Positions 46,080 through 57,606 of a DNA stretch of 64,000 bases are shown piece by piece. The translations under genes and the position numbers were made by a program. The stretch is from Isochrysis galbana (Eukaryota; Haptophyta; Isochrysidales; Isochrysidaceae), in the NCBI GenBank assembly GCA_018136815.1, contig CM030931.1, positions 11,462,612 to 11,526,611 on the forward strand, read 5' to 3'. A model generated the notes under the pieces. The model was given only the letters and a program-made list of their open reading frames with translations. It searched no databases and had not been told where the DNA came from. Position 1 is the first letter of the stretch. Each line of letters begins with the position of its first letter.

Positions 46080-46237
46080 TGGGGACCCTAAGGGGGGGTC
46101 TGGGACCCAATGGGCCCCGGATATGTGCTAGTTGGGTGTATTGGAAACTTTCTACCAGAAAAAATCCTCAAGTTTCCTCAACCGTGAGATGGTCTTTTTT
46201 TACCCCTAATAAAAAAAACCCTGTTTGACCGCCCTAC
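46080..46237 (+). mobile_element. diverged member of the GACCGCCCTAC family
   Basis: It shares GGGGTCTGGGACCCAATGGG, CCGGATATGTGCTAGTTG and the end CTGTTTGACCGCCCTAC with 1148-1298, with a replaced middle. Confidence 0.6.
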
Positions 46238-46720
46238 TAGTTATGGTTATGGCGACCAATCATAAGATTAATTGCAAGGCTTTGAGACTAGGTAGCAGGT
46301 GTGCTTGAGCTCACAATAATGAACGCACGGCTGATTTTCAAGTGAACAATCAGCCACTGCAAGTGAAGTACGCTAGGGCTGCTAGTGGAGCTCAGCTCAA
46401 GTCTCACTTTTCTGCCTCGCTTATGCGATGCGTCATGTCGGATACTCCTTTCCGCAACGATCCTATGCGAAGTCTCAGCGAGGAGGTCCCTACAACGGTC
46501 AAGGATACGGCAGGGTGGCATGACGGGTGTATGGGCGCAAGAAAAAACGGGTGGGTGATATTTCTGCGTCGGGCTCGACAACACGGAGACCAAGAACTGT
46601 CATAGTCACACCATTTGAGTAATCTTGCCACTGAGGTTGACTTTGTACATAGGTGTAACGTGGAAATTTGCAACGGTTTGGTGGGAACCGAATGCCCCTC
46701 TCTCCTTGCAATGCTGCGCG

Positions 46721-47518
46721 TCAGGAGATCTGTTGCGGGTTCTTACCTTTGGTCAGCGATTTATTGGGCTCGCCATTATTCTTGGTCATCTTGGCTGCTG
46801 TGGCGGCATCTCGCGCCTCAATTTTCGCAAGCTGTGCCTCCTGCTTTGCAATCTCTTCTGCGAGTGCCTGCTCGAGGGAGATCAATCACACTGAGATGAA
46901 AAGCGATGGACCGCCGGCAGCAATGCCAGTAGCCGCCAACACGTGACGTCAGGGCCAACTCGGTTTTCGCATCCAGCACTTGCCTAACCCCGGATGTCAA
47001 GATATTCACGGCACATGCACATCCATGGCAACCAGCAGGTGCCAATCGCACGGGACTCACCTTAGCAAGCTTCAGGTCAGCCTTCTCCAGCTTACTCCTC
47101 TCCAGTCTCGCCTTGATCGCCTCCGCCCGCTCTGCTGCCGCCTCCGCCTGTGCGAATGCCCGGTCGCGAGCTTCTCGCTCTGCATGCGCTTTGGCCTCCG
47201 CGTGATCATATTTCATGCTGAGCTTGAGCGCCTCCTCCTGCGCGACCGCCTCAGCCTGAAGCGGAACAGCATGCGAATGCGGACATACTGTCATTGAGCG
47301 GTCCGCGCCGCACAGGGACCGCTGCGCCGTTGCTGCTGCCTCGTCCCGCCACTCGCGCGACAGCACACCTTTTCACGCTCCTGGTCCTGTAGCTGCAGTG
47401 CGAGTAGGACGGACTCTCGGTCCTCCTCCATCAACTTGGCGCCCACTTCGTTCTCTTTCGCCAGCCTGGCGAGATGCTCCCCCGCCACCTGCTTGGCTGA
47501 CTCGAGCAGGCCCTCCAT
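46721..47518 (-). CDS. small coiled-coil protein, function unknown
   Basis: Three exons: 47518-47369, 47255-47061 and 46867-46721, giving 163 residues; both introns are phase 0 (AAG|GTGTGC to TTCAG|GCTGAG; AAG|GTGAGT to GAGCAG|GCACTC). The product is almost entirely helical and charged: KENEVGAKLMEEDRESVLLA at the start, then EAVAQEEALKLSMKYDHAEA, an Ala/Glu/Arg/Lys-rich middle (about 70-140) and a polar tail ending GKNPQQIS. This is the composition of a soluble coiled coil, perhaps cytoskeletal or ciliary, but I recognise no family. A GCAG acceptor could be placed a little earlier in intron 2; the chosen one keeps the phase. The start ATG follows a long G/C run on its 5' side. Confidence 0.7.
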
Positions 47519-47520
47519 CG

Positions 47521-47665
47521 CGGGCGGGGGGGGGGGGGGGGGCGAGGCGGCAAGTGGGCGAGAGCGCGCCAATCGGCTCCAGGCGCACAGAAACAGTCGC
47601 GGCAGAGGAGGAGAAGGGGAGGGGAGGGGAGGGGAGGGGAGGGGGGGGGGGGGGGGGGACACGCC
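47521..47665. promoter_or_regulatory. G-tract region 5' of the coiled-coil gene
   Basis: Two blocks of long G runs (47526-47541 and 47618-47658, the latter built on GGGGA units) sit directly before the start codon. Comparable tracts precede several other genes in the window. Confidence 0.4.
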
Positions 47666-48943
47666 ACGCGCGCATCCCGTCTTCTTTCTCGAGTATATTT
47701 ACTCCTACTCGCACAAGATAAGGCTCTAATCCCGTTTCGACCAAGCGTGGGTTTTGTTGTAGATGTAGACATGTGAGATGTGAGATGTAGACCTGAGTGT
47801 GGGAACGTCGACCCTTCAGCCTTCAGCTTTCGCCTTTCAGCCATGGTGCCGCGGTAATGCGCTCACCTCTCTCTCATCTCGCGATGTTCCCTTTGATTTA
47901 CACAATGCTTCTATCAATGACCGGGCCCCAATGCCCCAATGAGTTGGGGCTAACATGGTAATCGCGGACAAGAGTCAAGAGCTGCGGGCAAATTTCCGAG
48001 CAACTTTGGGTCGTCACGTCGAGTTCATCCCTTGAGAAATCTTCATTGTCCCCTCGTCACGAGCCCGTCTCTTCTTCTTCTCTTCCCGAACCGTTCAGGT
48101 CGAAGTCTGCAGGGGAAGAGAGCCTCGTGGGTCCCCTCCCTTCTTCAAAAGAGAGTCTTTCCGAGCCAGTTCTCCCCTCCTCTCGCCTCTCCGCGCCGAC
48201 GGTCGAAGTTCCGCCGCCTCCTTGGGCCTCTACTCACACCCCGTCAACTGGAGCTGGAATGGGTCCTCTAGCCTCGTCCGTTGCTCCACCGGCCACCGGC
48301 GGCCTTTTGTCGTATTCCATACGATGGCAGGTTTTTACCTCTAACCGGTGGGTTATTTTAGGCCTCAAGGTCTCGTCGGCGACATTCTACCCCTTCTCTT
48401 ACTTTCTTTCGATGTCATCAAACGTTCCATGACTGTCTTCCGTCTTCTCCCCATGCATCGGTTGTAGTCTTCTGTCTTCTCTTCGTGTATCGGCGGTAGC
48501 TCCCCAGCGAGGTCTGCCCTCGTTGTTCCGACTTCTCTGTCGCATGTCTGTGCGTCGAAGAGCCGCCTTGGTGCCGACGCTTGACAGTCCGTCGTGGGGG
48601 TGGTTAGTTTTCGCCCTGTTTAGGTTAGTTCGTGTGTGACTGCGTGACGAGGGATCTTTTTGGGGTCTCTGTGTTGTAGTCTCTCGTGTCTACCTTGGAC
48701 CTAAGAAGCTCTCCCTCTCATTCACTCTCTTCCTCTAGCTCGCTAGCTAGCCTCGGCCCTACCCTCCAACGCCGCGCGTTGCGAGCCTCCGAACCTCCGT
48801 CCCCCTCTTCGTCTCTAGCACTCGATGGTAGACACAGTCAGAAAGCCAGGCGAGGGGCCTCCGAGGGGCAAAGCAGCAAAGCAGGCGACAAGCGACAAGC
48901 GACAAGCGACAAGGAAGGCTACAAAGGAGGCGAGGGCAAAGAA
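47666..48943. other. intergenic, nothing recognised
   Basis: Pyrimidine-rich sequence with short Ser/Pro frames. No domain, repeat pair or exon structure could be supported. Confidence 0.4.
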
Positions 48944-49030
48944 GTAGGGCGGTCAAACAGGGCTTTTAACTTCTAAGGGTGAAAATTCACTAAGTCAAGA
49001 TTGAGGTTTCATAGCGAGATCTTAGGATAT
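48944..49030 (+). mobile_element. TAGGGCGGTCAAACAG terminus, left
   Basis: It starts TAGGGCGGTCAAACAGGGCT, continuing TTTAACTTCTAAGGGTG, AAGTCAAGATTGAGG and GATATG as in 37335-37430. An inverted terminus at 51762-51786 (AAGCCCTGTTTGACCGCCCT) could make 48944-51786 one 2.84-kb unit, but no transposase is visible between them. Confidence 0.55.
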
Positions 49031-51095
49031 GCTACTGTGTGGAGATGGACTGTTCCCAGGATCCGGGTAAGGCTCCTGAGACTCCATCCTTGGCAACCCA
49101 CGCGTCCGTAGGCGGCCTATCAACTTGGGTAGCGGGTGAAGATACTTGGGAAGGCTTGGGCACGGGTGCAGTGGTGACGGGGTCCGCGCGCGGCGGCGAG
49201 GGCGGATTTGGCGGTGCAGAGGGCGGTGGTGGGTCCATAGGAACAGATTGAATCAATCTCTAGTGGGTGATTTCTAGCGAGAGACCACACACAACTCAGT
49301 AGGGGCTCAAGGGTACGAGGGGTCACGGCATGGCTTCGATCGCAGAGCGCTGCGACGGCTGCTGGGTGCGTACGAAGACACGCCACACCACTTTCTAACA
49401 TAAACAAGGGCAACACGTAATAAACACGGGAGCGAATGCCACGGTGGGTCAACAGAGAGAGCAAAGAAGGAACCAATTGGCCAGAAGAGAACTCGTCGTC
49501 TCGTCGTCCTAGAGAAGGATTGCACACAGAAAAGGCGCGAAAGGGATTCATCCATGCTTAGTGAAGATCCTACAAGATTCATCGGCGAATAGCGTCTCAA
49601 CGCGAGCACAGCGGCGTGCACTTTACCTATAGCTTTTCGTAGCTTAGCCATGGAGTAGCTGGTAGACTTAAAAAGTCTAGAAGCTTGCAGAGGTGTTAGA
49701 CTTACAGAGTCTAGATGCTTGAGGTTCTTGAGGGTGTACTTTAGCAAGCAAGATGCTCGCTACTTCCTTGGTCTTCATCGACACGTGCTTACTACTCCCT
49801 TGATCTCCATGCCTGGGTGATCAGTCCAGAGCTAGAGCATATTATTCATATTCCGAGTAGAAAGAAGCCTGTAGAAGCTGCTTGGCCACGTGGGTATAAT
49901 GGTAGACCAACATTGAATGAAGTGTAGTGATTGATAGAAGCGTGGAGACGTCGTAGACGTAGAGATAGACATAAGAACGAAGATTGATGATTTACCATCG
50001 CGGTTATAACGGTAGAGCGGAAAATAGCGAAATAGCCTGCAGGCCCTCCACCTCGCCCCTGCTGGCATCTACTGCCAGCCCCTCGCGCGCATGCAGTGCG
50101 CGGCAGGCCGCGAGCCGTCAAAATGACGGTGCTGCGCATGATGGGCTGCCCCATCACGCGCGGCACCGCCTCAGCATGGTGGGAGGTGGTGTCTGCTGGC
50201 CTCCTGGCCGCGCAGACCCTCGCCAGAGCGGCCATAGGCCGCTTGCGAGGCCACTGGCGAGGCCAGCGACCATCGCTGCGGCCGCCATCGCGCGCCGCCG
50301 CAGGAGAAAAAGATCAACTTGATTATAGTTTTGCCAAATTATAACCTTAGTAATTCTTATTTTAGTCTTCATTTCACCAGTCCAAGACACATATGAGCAC
50401 AATACATGACCATCAGCATGCCCAAATGCCAATGTTTCGGTAGCCAACCAGTCTTACCATATGAGACTGTCGAATCATCGAAAGAAAGGGAGGGGTTGTC
50501 TCTCGAAATCGAACGTGAGACGCTCGAAGACACGAGGCTGTCCGTCAATTCAGCACGTCAATGCGAAAACAAAACTACTTTTTGTGCTCCATGTTGGGAT
50601 GTTGTGCCATAAAAACGGGCAAACTATTGACTGGCCCGTGCTTGGCGGGCACGACTTGTGTGTCTCCGAACGTGAATGGCCTTGGAGGTCATCCGTGTGT
50701 ACAAAAAATTCTAAAAGTTGGCTCGTGATGAGCGCAAAGCAGCCGGTGTCCAATCGTGATTCACAACACGATTGCCCACAGAAATCGATCGCAACCATCA
50801 CGCCTGAAGCTTTCAGGCCGCTGCTTGGCTAGATTACATATTGAATCTACTAGTAGCCAAAAGAACGGGCGGTCAAGAGCTCGAAATTCGCCCTTCTGCC
50901 CAATTTTCGAGCCCTCCGTGCGGAGAAAACTTCTCCCTTTAGACGTCAAACAAAAAGCTATCAATTCTACAGTACTGTTCGGCCGCGCACGTCGCGCCGT
51001 CGCAGATCACGCTGCAGGCTAGCTTAAATTACATTTCTAGATTGCTACCAGCCCTATGATGCACGTGAAAATCCGAGGAGCCGACGAAAACATAG

Positions 51096-51150
51096 AGAGA
51101 ACACCTGCCGCCGATGCTCTGGTTGAGCATTGGCGGCAGGTGTTCTCCCT
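51096..51150. repeat. near-perfect 24-bp hairpin
   Basis: AGAACACCTGCCGCCGATGC is mirrored by GCATTGGCGGCAGGTGTTCT around a loop of a few bases, with one mismatch and a nearby bulge. It stands alone in otherwise featureless sequence (49031-51761). Confidence 0.75.
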
Positions 51151-51761
51151 GCCTCACAGCGTCGAAATACGAGTCGGGAACCTGACGTTTGGGGCGGCAA
51201 AGGAATTGTAGGTATGGGCCTGGTCGATCTGCGCCAGAGCGGGCGCGATCGGCAGCGCACCTGTCCCGCCAGCGGCCAGCAAATTTTTGTCGACCAGCGA
51301 GCAGCATCGAGCGCCATGGCGTCCTGGTGCTCCAGCTCCTCGTCAATCGCGAGCCCGGGCGAATCCTGCGGGGCGAGGGTCGGGACAGTCAAGGAGCATC
51401 CTGTGACAGCCGAATGAGCCGTGTGCGAGCTGTGTGTGGTGCGTATGTGCATGCGCGGACGTCATCGCTGGGGCACAAGGGTTTGAAATTTGCTTTATAG
51501 GCAATATGGGGCGTCGGACCCCTAATTTAAGAGGTGTGTAGGCACCTTTTAGAATAAAGAAACACATCTCTCAGTGGGAGCGACGTCTAGTTCGGCTCGT
51601 GTGAGCCGCCAGAGCGTGTGCAAGGGGGGGGGGGTCCGACGGGACTTCGCACCGTCTTTTCGGACGAGGATTCTGAAAAGGCGGGGAGACCCTCCGAGGC
51701 GCTTTCGCCGGGGCTTTCCGCTCACGGTCAAAAATGTCGACCCCCCCCCAATATTAGTACT

Positions 51762-51786
51762 TAAAAAGCCCTGTTTGACCGCCCTA
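51762..51786 (-). mobile_element. TAGGGCGGTCAAACAG terminus, right
   Basis: AAAGCCCTGTTTGACCGCCC then TA, preceded by GGTCAAAAATGTCGACC as at 21345 and 57660. Confidence 0.6.
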
Positions 51787-51797
51787 TCTTAAAGAAG

Positions 51798-52093
51798 GCG
51801 AATGTAGGATGATGCGACGGTGACTAGCCTACAAGGAGGGGCATAGGAACCCTAGATGGGAAATACGTATTTACCGTATTTGGCTAGAGACCAAATACAT
51901 ATGTATTTGGCTGTATTTGAAGCGTGTCCTGGGTAGTAGTAGTAGGCCTCGAATGTATTTCAAATGTATTTGGCCTCCGGCCAAATACATATGTATTTGG
52001 CTGTATTTGCAGGCCCCTGCACCGTATTTCCCATCTAGGATAGGAACGCAGACGACTTCTAAAACAAAAAGGTCGATCGCGGATGCGACACGC
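51798..52093 (-). mobile_element. copy of the 37515 family, interrupted by a MITE
   Basis: The outer parts (51798-51842 and 52048-52093) are the inverted equivalent of 37515-37660, ending GGTCGATCGCGGATGCGACA. The interior is occupied by a 189-bp insertion absent from 37515-37660. Confidence 0.8.
51851..52039. mobile_element. hAT-like MITE with 8-bp target-site duplication
   Basis: The ends are CCTAGATGGGAAATACG and its complement CGTATTTCCCATCTAGG. The element is flanked on both sides by ATAGGAAC (51843-51850 and 52040-52047), an 8-bp duplication typical of hAT transposition. Inside, the palindrome CCAAATACATATGTATTTGG occurs twice (near 51891 and 51983). There is no ORF. The uninterrupted relative at 37515-37660 supports the insertion. 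Confidence 0.88.
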
Positions 52094-52370
52094 CAGTATC
52101 GTTGTATCACTAGATCATTGGCCCTTCCAGTCGGCAGTAAGGAATTATTTTTTATACAAGGGGTATTCAGCCGCCGTCGGCGCTGCTCCCTTCCCTTTCG
52201 GCCGTCGGCGCTGTCTGGGTGTCCTCTCAGCTCTTCTGTGAACATCCACTACTTTTTAGAGTCCCCTCCATTTCCCGTACAAAACCACAAAACCACGGTG
52301 GGGCCTCTTGTTCACACACGCGCGCGTGCAGGCCGATTCTCCCTTCTTTGCGGACAGCGGCGCGAGGCAT

Positions 52371-52978
52371 ATGGCGGTCGACGAGGCCACGGCGCTCCGG
52401 CTACAGGCGCAGAGGAGGCAAGGCCTGCTATTGATCCTCTCGGTGGCAATCGGGTTCGGTATTGTCAAATACCGCGAATTCCAGGGGGAGAAATTCGTGA
52501 GTCTCGCGCGTGCGCCCTGGCCAGCCCAAAGGCAATGCACAGATCCGGCACAAGCGGAGGAAGAGCTCACGCAAAAGTGTGGTCCCCAGAGCCAGAGTGT
52601 GGCCCCGCCCGTGCTGGGCGCTGAACGCACCAACTTTCATTGGTTGTTGTAGGATGTGGACCTTGACCAACTCCTTGATGCAGTGCTGCCTGCCATTGCC
52701 ATTGCTGTGAGTGGTATCCCTAGCCAGCTAGCATGCCTGAGGAATGACTGTGGTCGCCGGCGCCGATAGAGCAAGAGGATTGGTCTGCGTATGGCAGTTC
52801 GAGTTGCTAGGCACGCCGCCTATAGATGCATGCGACTTTTGAGCCATTTGCTCGAGAATCTGATCAACTGCATGCATCGCAGGTGCTCGTGTCCATCTTC
52901 ATGATGTTTGTTGGTTGGGTGTACACACGTCTCACAGCACCTTTCCGAGGTGCAAACCCGTACTCAAAGCAAGACTGA
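52371..52978 (+). CDS. small two-TM membrane protein, function unknown
   Basis: Three exons: 52371-52496, 52653-52706 and 52883-52978, 91 residues, both introns phase 0 (TTC|GTGAGT to TTGTAG|GATGTG; GCT|GTGAGT to TCGCAG|GTGCTC). There is a short N-terminal polar helix (MAVDEATALRLQAQRRQ), a first hydrophobic helix LLLILSVAIGFGIV (about 18-32), an acidic segment DVDLDQLLD, then a second hydrophobic stretch AIAIAVLVSIFMMFVGWVY (about 56-74) and a polar tail ending YSKQD. The rebuilt frame, two strong GTGAGT donors and plausible topology make it a likely gene despite its size. I recognise no family. Confidence 0.7.
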
Positions 52979-54445
52979 ATCTTGTGATCTTCGACGAGAA
53001 CCTCATCACGCAAATGTGACCCGCTCCTTCTCACATTCGTTGTCGTCGTATTTAGGGTGGCTACGTCTTGGAGCCTGCTGCCATGTTGCATACGCAAGTG
53101 ACAAGCGCGCAAATGACCAGTAGTCGTTCTAGACTAGCTCATCTTGAGACTTGCGATGGAATCGGGGTCGCGGCTGGTTGCAATCAACGTGGCTAGAAGA
53201 GAGAGCAATGAGAATGCACGGATTTCAGGGGCTTCTGAAACGGCTACTTTTATAGTAGGGACTCTTATGGTCCACCAAATCCACTATGATTCGCATCGTG
53301 TAAGCACCAATTGGCATTGCCAAGGCTCACCACTAATAGCCTTGCCATTCATCAATGATGGGCAATTCAGAAGATGTAGTCACATCACTATACCGTCCTA
53401 CGCTACCCCTGGCTGCGTCGGCTTGGTTACCGTGCATCGCCGCTTCGCATGTTTTTTTGCGTACCTTCCTATTGTTCGACGGACGACTTGTTTAGCGGAA
53501 AACCTTGTCGTTGTCGAAGTGCATTCGACAGAGGTCTGTGAGGATATATCTCCAAGCTAAGAGGTATAGAATATCTCTCGAGGGAAGCGATGATGAGAGC
53601 CAGGTCGGAGGATGAAGAACTTGTCGTTCGCGAATTTCGGGTCTTGTATACCCGTTCCCGTTGTGACTTTGCTGCTACAAACAACCATGGGGGGAAAAAA
53701 CCTTTTAATATTGGCACTGAGTATCGCTATCATAGCCACGCCCTTTCCCCTTTCTCACCCTCATTACCCGCCTTGCGGCATCTCCCCTCGTGCGCTACTT
53801 AGGGGCCCGGGCCATGTGGGGGTCTCGAGCTGGGCGGAGTGCACAACCTGTGCCCTTAGCGGTGTTTTCCCACCTTCCTCCTGTGCCGCTGAGTGACGGA
53901 AAAAGGTACAGTAACTTATATCGGGGGCGAGAAAAATACCTTTTCATATTCGCGCCTCGCACTAGGCTTTGGGCCTCTACCGTACAGCCACGCCCGTACA
54001 CTCTCTCGCTCCTCTCATCCTGCCCGGCGGCGACTCCCCGGCTCTACCTCATCGCTCGTAGCGCCCGATGGCAGACCCTCCCAGACCCGACACTTACTAT
54101 GATCTTTCAGACATCTTCCCGCAAGCAACAATCAACGACCCTATCACGGCCGCGTCAGCTGCCGGCTCGATCGAACGGCCCTCTGCCTACGAGCCTGTAG
54201 TCATCGCGTGTTCGACAGTCGAGCTCGACGGCGCGAGCACGCGCGCGCGTCAAGCGCGAGGAGTCTTCCGTTTGCGCTGATTGGCCTTGGCTCCACGCTG
54301 TGCCTCGCGCGCAGACGCAGACGCGGCCGCCTCTTCGACTTTGGTGCTCATGTACTCTTGAAGGGCGAGCTCGAGCTGCCCAAGCTCATCGAGCCACATC
54401 TGCGCGGGGCGCGCCTCCTCTGCGGCGCGCAGCGCCTCACGCGCC
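52979..54445. other. intergenic; partial repeat similarity
   Basis: 53750-54060 (CTTGCGGCATCTCC, GTGCGCTACTTAGGGGCCCG, ATTCGCGCCTCGCA, AGCCACGCCCGT) has relatives at 63520-63640. No gene could be supported. Confidence 0.4.
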
Positions 54446-54922
54446 TTAGCTCTCGCTCCGCCCACCCCCTTCTCCGCGCTCTCTCTCCCCTCTCCTGTCT
54501 CCTGCGGCACGCGCGATGGCGCGTCTGCGGCAGGCCTGCAGCTGCCCTCTGGCGGTCCCTGGAGGTCTGGAGGCACCTGGATGCCAGCTCAGGGGGCAGA
54601 GAGGAGGCTGGGGCTGGGCCCTGGCCTCCCCTGCCTCTCCCTCGCTGGCGCTCTTGCGCCTCTGCGGCCCCCAGTCTGCACCTGTCTGCCTGTCGACCAG
54701 GGGGGGAGGAGGGGTTGGAGCGATGGGCTGGCCACGCTGAGCCAGGACGCGCGATTCAGGCGAGCATGTGGGGAGGAGGGATGGGTCAGCATGGCAGTGT
54801 GCTCCTGGCAAGCCATCAGGCATGCCAGGAGCATGAGTGGTTCCTCCCCTACGGCAGGGGAGGAGTGGAGAGAGGGGGGGGGCTCGTGCCCCCCCGTGGG
54901 CGAACTAAGTATAAACTTAGTT
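54446..54922 (+). mobile_element. second copy of the 16453-16912 repeat
   Basis: High similarity to 16453-16912 over the whole length, ending with the near-palindrome AACTAAGTATAAACTTAGTT (54903-54922) and followed, as at 17200, by GACGGAACG (54976). Confidence 0.8.
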
Positions 54923-54999
54923 GGTTTCAACCAATAGAAGATAAGTGGAAACAAAACGGCCGCCTGATCCTCTTTCGACGGAACGCCGACTTTATTTTT

Positions 55000-55819
55000 C
55001 TTACGATGGCTGGTAAAGATCCACAGCTCCGGCCACACCTCCACCACTACCAACAGTGTGCAAGCCTAGAGGCTAGAGAAGCACGTCCGCTCCACTAGAG
55101 TGGGTGGGGCATGCGCATGCAATTATCTCTATGCTATCGCACATTGCACACATCTTCGCTTCACAAATGGCACGGCAGAACATTACACCACACGCCAACT
55201 CGTTCCTTCTACGAGTTTTCGCCTTGAAAGCAGCAAGGGAGACTACCAGGAGCCCAGGGCGCGAGGCCTGAAGAGATGTGAAAAGATCCAAAACTGAAAA
55301 CCATGGTAGGACAGGTGTCGAGCAGGACGAGGAAAATCGATTCGACATTTGGAGCAGAACTTGGAGGACTATCAAAGATGAAGGAGTAAGTACTGAGGAG
55401 CGGTTGGGCGTGGTGAGGCAGACGGGCCTTCACCTTTTCTCGTTAGAAGAAAGTGTACATGCTCAACTGTCATGGCATGATATAAAACTCTGTTTAGTCA
55501 GGCGAAATGCTTTATTGAAAGGCGGACGCATTCCGCATAGTGCGCTTTGTGTAGCTCATCACAATTCATGGAAACGATTCATGCCCGGTACGTTTTGTTG
55601 AAGTGTTCACCTCTCAACCCACCACACAATGCTCGTTGGACCGCTTGCTTGAAGCCATCGGCCACTGTAGGCGATCACATCGCGCGAGAGGTCGCGGATC
55701 CGAGCCGAGGGGGCAGAGGTTCACTAGAAGTCGGACGGGTAAGCCGGTGTGCGCCGCTGCCGGCGGAAAGTAGTAAGGAGAACAAGTAATGATAGCACAA
55801 GAGACCGACATCGCCTGCA
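55000..55819. other. intergenic, nothing recognised
   Basis: Short unrelated frames on both strands. No repeat partner or exon structure was found. Confidence 0.4.
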
Positions 55820-56854
55820 TCAATTGCCATAACCATACGACAACCATGCTGGCGGTGGCGGAGGCGGCGGTGGCGGAGGCGGCTCAGGCCTGGGCAAGTA
55901 CTTGAACATTTGCCGAATGCAAGTTATTGGCTCGCCTGCAGGGGGGTTGAGGGTACGGAGAAGCATGTCATCAGGGCGCCCATGAGGTGTCCGACTGGTG
56001 AATGAATGAGTGACCCATAGGTGCTCGAGTCTACTGCGAGCCTGTCTAGAGGGCATTGAACGGAAAAGGGCATGCACACGAGCTCCAGGAACAGGAAAGG
56101 CCGCTACACGGGGATGATGCGTACCATCAGGAGTGTAGGTCGAAGACTCGATACCAATCTCCAGTGAGTTGACGTCGACAAACGGTGGCATTGGCAACAA
56201 CATGGGGGTGATGACAGTGACGATAGTGTGGTCGATCCCGGCGGGAGATGGGCAACGCGTGCCGGGCCCCCAAGTCCCACCCATTCCAAGGGGCAGCGTG
56301 ATGCCGCCCGAATCGCATGTGGTGGCCGAGTGAGAGAAGGGGAAGCCGACAGTGCTCTCCTCAAAGAATGAGCCTGTTGGCATCGGGATATCTCGTTGAG
56401 AGATGACAATGACTGTCATGTTTTCGCCCAGGGGCAGTGTAAGTGGCGGGTCGGACGGAGCGCCGGAGTCCGTGTGCACAACTCTCACATCCAGTATGCG
56501 GCCGCGGTACGGCCTGCGGACGCTAGCATTGATATCGTCTGTCATATCCTCAGTTAGAGCAGCAATGTCCATCAGCGACTGTGAGGCAGTCGTCGCGTTG
56601 ATGCCACAGTCTTCCCAGCTGATGAGGATGCGGTCGACCTCGGAGGTAGTGTTGGCCATCCCGCTCAGCGCGCTCTGCTCCACCTTCTCGAGAGCGGCGG
56701 CGGTGAGGAACAAGAAGCGGAGGACGGTGATGCCGACGCCCTCGCGCACACTCGTCAGAAGGAAGACAGTGGCGAAGAGGAGCGTGCCGAGCATGCAGCC
56801 GCGGGCGGCGCGCGGGCCGCGCGGCTTGCGCGCCGACGGGCTCGTCGTCAGCAT
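55820..56854 (-). CDS. predicted membrane-anchored/secreted protein, unknown
   Basis: An open frame of 344 residues. A basic N-terminus (RKPRGPRAARG) is followed by hydrophobic stretches at about 21-35 and 41-54 (LGTLLFATVFLL, ITVLRFLFLTAAA), so it starts with a signal anchor or hairpin. The following part has several potential N-glycosylation sites (NTT, NAT, NAS, NMT) and few Cys, consistent with an outside-facing domain. It ends with a run of 12-13 prolines and WLSYGYGN. The acidic helix around residues 80-105 is not family-specific. It may be only the first exon of a longer gene, since the polyproline end comes from GGT/GGC repeats at 55846-55885. The divergent G/C-rich upstream and steady codon bias favour a real gene. 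Confidence 0.5.
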   Translation of the reverse strand: MLTTSPSARKPRGPRAARGCMLGTLLFATVFLLTSVREGVGITVLRFLFLTAAALEKVEQSALSGMANTTSEVDRILISWEDCGINATTASQSLMDIAALTEDMTDDINASVRRPYRGRILDVRVVHTDSGAPSDPPLTLPLGENMTVIVISQRDIPMPTGSFFEESTVGFPFSHSATTCDSGGITLPLGMGGTWGPGTRCPSPAGIDHTIVTVITPMLLPMPPFVDVNSLEIGIESSTYTPDGTHHPRVAAFPVPGARVHALFRSMPSRQARSRLEHLWVTHSFTSRTPHGRPDDMLLRTLNPPAGEPITCIRQMFKYLPRPEPPPPPPPPPPPAWLSYGYGN

Positions 56855-57236
56855 CTACACCTTCCGGCTCTGCTGCCTCCCACTCCGGCTCCTCTCCCTC
56901 CCTCTTTTCTTTCTACCCGCTCGCGCTCCCCTCTCGACCCAATGTCATAGATGAATGAACGAACCAGAAAGATAATACTCTCTGTTGAATTTGCTCCTCT
57001 CCTCGCAGGACTCTCACACTCCATCCCCCTGTTGCTCTCTTTATTAAACCTCTCTTCCCAGATGATTTCTCTTCCGTACGGTGCTCGTATGTTGTGGAGT
57101 ACGTCAGATGTATCGCCCTGGGCGGTCCCCCACGAGCATCTTTCGGCCCTCAGCTCATTTGGAGTAGAGCTCTTTGAGAGAGGAAAAGCAGCCTTGGGAG
57201 GAGCACTGCGCGACAGCAGACCGCTCGCCCAGCAGC

Positions 57237-57339
<103 letters not shown>

Positions 57340-57606
57340 GTACACTAGGCGGCCACCACGGCCGGCGTACACACATGAATGACGCGACCCGCACAGCTCA
57401 GTAGTATCCATGCTGTGAACGGTCTCGCTAGAGTGCAGCCGGCCTAAAGTGGAGCTTGGAGTTTCGGCCCCAAAAGCGTTTTGAGGCCGCTCTTCCGCTT
57501 GTGGATAGCCCTGAAGAAGGGCTACAAGACGTTCCAACGGAAATGGGGGGCGCGCGGGGGGGCCACTCTAGGTCGCGATCCGTCGAAGGTGGGACGGAAT
57601 GAAGTT

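Noticed and set aside
49307-49747. 146-codon minus-strand frame (KNLKHLDSVSLTPLQASRLF)
   Set aside because: It partly arises from a repeated AGACTTA-AAGTCTAGA-GCTTG motif, and there are no exon signals, domain or repeat partner to support a gene.
55846-55890. Polyproline tail at the end of the 55820-56854 protein taken as a functional domain
   Set aside because: It is encoded by a GGT/GGC microsatellite, so the tail may simply be repeat expansion; I report the protein but give the tail no function.
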